Positions 63,272-64,000 of a stretch of 64,000 nucleotides of DNA are shown one piece after another. A program made the position numbers and the translations under genes. Under the pieces are notes generated by a model, which had not been told where the DNA came from, searched no databases, and saw only the letters and a list, made by a program, of their open reading frames with translations. Numbering within the stretch: the stretch's first letter is position 1; every line of letters starts with the position of its first letter. Origin of the DNA: Alloyangia pacifica (lineage in GTDB: Bacteria; Pseudomonadota; Alphaproteobacteria; Rhodobacterales; Rhodobacteraceae); NCBI RefSeq assembly GCF_003111685.1, contig NZ_CP022189.1:1256001-1320000 (forward strand), given 5' to 3'.

Positions 63272-64000
63272 CCTTCCTCCATCTGGAGCACCAGCCCGAG
63301 GGCCAACAGAAGCGCGGCGACGGGCGGCACCCACGCGGCCAGCATCGGGTTGAGCTGGCCATTCTCGCCGAGGATCTGCGCGAAGTTCCGCACGTAGTAA
63401 AGCCCGAAGCCGAGCATCACCGCAGCAAGCACCGACAGGCCGGTGTTGGCCAGCCGCGCCGGGCGCATGGTGAAGCCCGCGGCGACGAGCACCATCGCCA
63501 CGAGGAAGATCGGCTGGGCCAGCTCGGACTGTAGCCAGACGATGTGGCGGCGGGCCGAGAAGCCGGCCTCTTCCAGCCCGCGGATGAAGGCTGGCAGCTC
63601 CCAGATGGGGATCGCCGAGGGCTGGCCGAAACGGTCGCGGATCCCGTCCTGCGTCAGGTTCGAGGGCAGGCGCATCTCGTCGAAGGTCTGGGCGGATTGC
63701 TCGGGGTTGCCGACATCGCCCAGCGGCCAGACCTTGGCCTTTGTCAGCACCCAGTCTCCGGCCTCGAGCTCGGCGCGCTCGGCGATGATCCGCTGCTCGG
63801 GGCCGCCTCCGGGGGCGTAGCTGACGAAGCTCACGTCGAAGAGCACCGTGGCATCGGGGTTGGTGCGGCTGGCACGGATGACGGTCTGCGCGCCGTCGGC
63901 GCCCTGCCGCAGCCAGAGCCCCTCGGCGCCGATCGACAGCACCGAGCCGCCGTCGCTGTCCCATTCCTGTTCGAGATCGGCCGCGCGCTTCGAGGTGGCG
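63268..64000 (-). CDS. lptG: LPS export permease LptG (C-terminal part, cut by window edge)
   Basis: 243 residues are visible to the TGA at 63270-63268; the start lies to the right of the window. The visible part is the periplasmic beta-jellyroll region (SIGAEGLWLRQG..., AERAELEAGDWVLTKAKVW) and the last three membrane helices, the LptF/LptG plan. LptG rather than LptF by position next to lptD and the ending LVLQMEEG. Confidence 0.92.
   Translation of the reverse strand, partial: ATSKRAADLEQEWDSDGGSVLSIGAEGLWLRQGADGAQTVIRASRTNPDATVLFDVSFVSYAPGGGPEQRIIAERAELEAGDWVLTKAKVWPLGDVGNPEQSAQTFDEMRLPSNLTQDGIRDRFGQPSAIPIWELPAFIRGLEEAGFSARRHIVWLQSELAQPIFLVAMVLVAAGFTMRPARLANTGLSVLAAVMLGFGLYYVRNFAQILGENGQLNPMLAAWVPPVAALLLALGLVLQMEEG

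Overview
The window is a high-GC, gene-dense piece of an alphaproteobacterial chromosome. Gene content and order point to the Rhodobacteraceae (Roseobacter group). Supporting signs are the yajC-secD-secF-Mth938-ccmABCDG run, the lptG-lptD-surA-pdxA-rsmA run, glnB-glnA, a Rhodobacteraceae-like LipA start region, and an alphaproteobacterial HemP/Bfd/Bfr/imelysin iron locus. This assignment is an inference from protein recognition; no 16S rRNA gene is present.

Layout. 0-7.8 kb: protein export (YajC end, SecD, SecF), a Mth938-like protein, the cytochrome c maturation/heme export genes ccmA, B, C, D, G, then a NUDIX hydrolase and a DUF3445 protein. 7.8-13.5 kb: a membrane-anchored unknown, a lytic transglycosylase, glutamine synthetase with its PII regulator, and the NAD(P)HX repair enzyme. 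13.6-17 kb: tRNA-Leu(UAG), an acyltransferase-3, about 950 bp without a convincing gene, and a class-C beta-lactamase-fold hydrolase. 17-18.4 kb: fabG-acpP. 18.4-25.8 kb: a five-gene catabolic operon (aldehyde dehydrogenase, TRAP transporter PQM, ThDP enzyme) read leftward from a divergent AraC-type regulator. The space between them holds the scar of a deleted branched-chain-amino-acid-type ABC transporter.

25.8-28.9 kb: a leftward one-carbon module (methyl-THF:corrinoid methyltransferase, HAD phosphatase, MetF-like reductase, PF13769 'virulence factor' protein). 29-36.2 kb: Ppx/GppA, RlmE, a lipoprotein, an NDP-forming acyl-CoA-synthetase-like protein coupled to glycerate 2-kinase, and a 2OG-Fe(II) oxygenase. 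36.2-39.4 kb: a DHA2 drug exporter with a divergent MarR regulator and a DsbA-fold isomerase. 39.4-43.2 kb: a YhaN/YhaO (SbcCD-like) pair.

43.3-49.4 kb: an iron locus with a small ORF coupled to hemP, imelysin, Bfd, bacterioferritin, a di-heme oxidoreductase, a second imelysin and a Tat-exported DUF1513 protein. It is compact, with several start/stop overlaps. 49.5-55.4 kb: peroxiredoxin, lipoyl synthase, a 16-residue-repeat secreted protein in a more AT-rich pocket, DUF1275 and DUF3422 proteins and a glycosyltransferase-like protein. 55.5-57.9 kb: fabF-mltG. 58-64 kb: rsmA, pdxA, surA, lptD and lptG (cut by the window edge).

Most of the window is core metabolism and envelope biogenesis. The parts most worth following up are the ABC-transporter scar inside the 2-oxoacid/aldehyde operon, the one-carbon module that lacks its corrinoid partner, the iron locus with its small coupled ORF and motif-variant second imelysin, and the 16-residue-repeat protein. 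No CRISPR array, complete insertion sequence, prophage or rRNA gene was seen.
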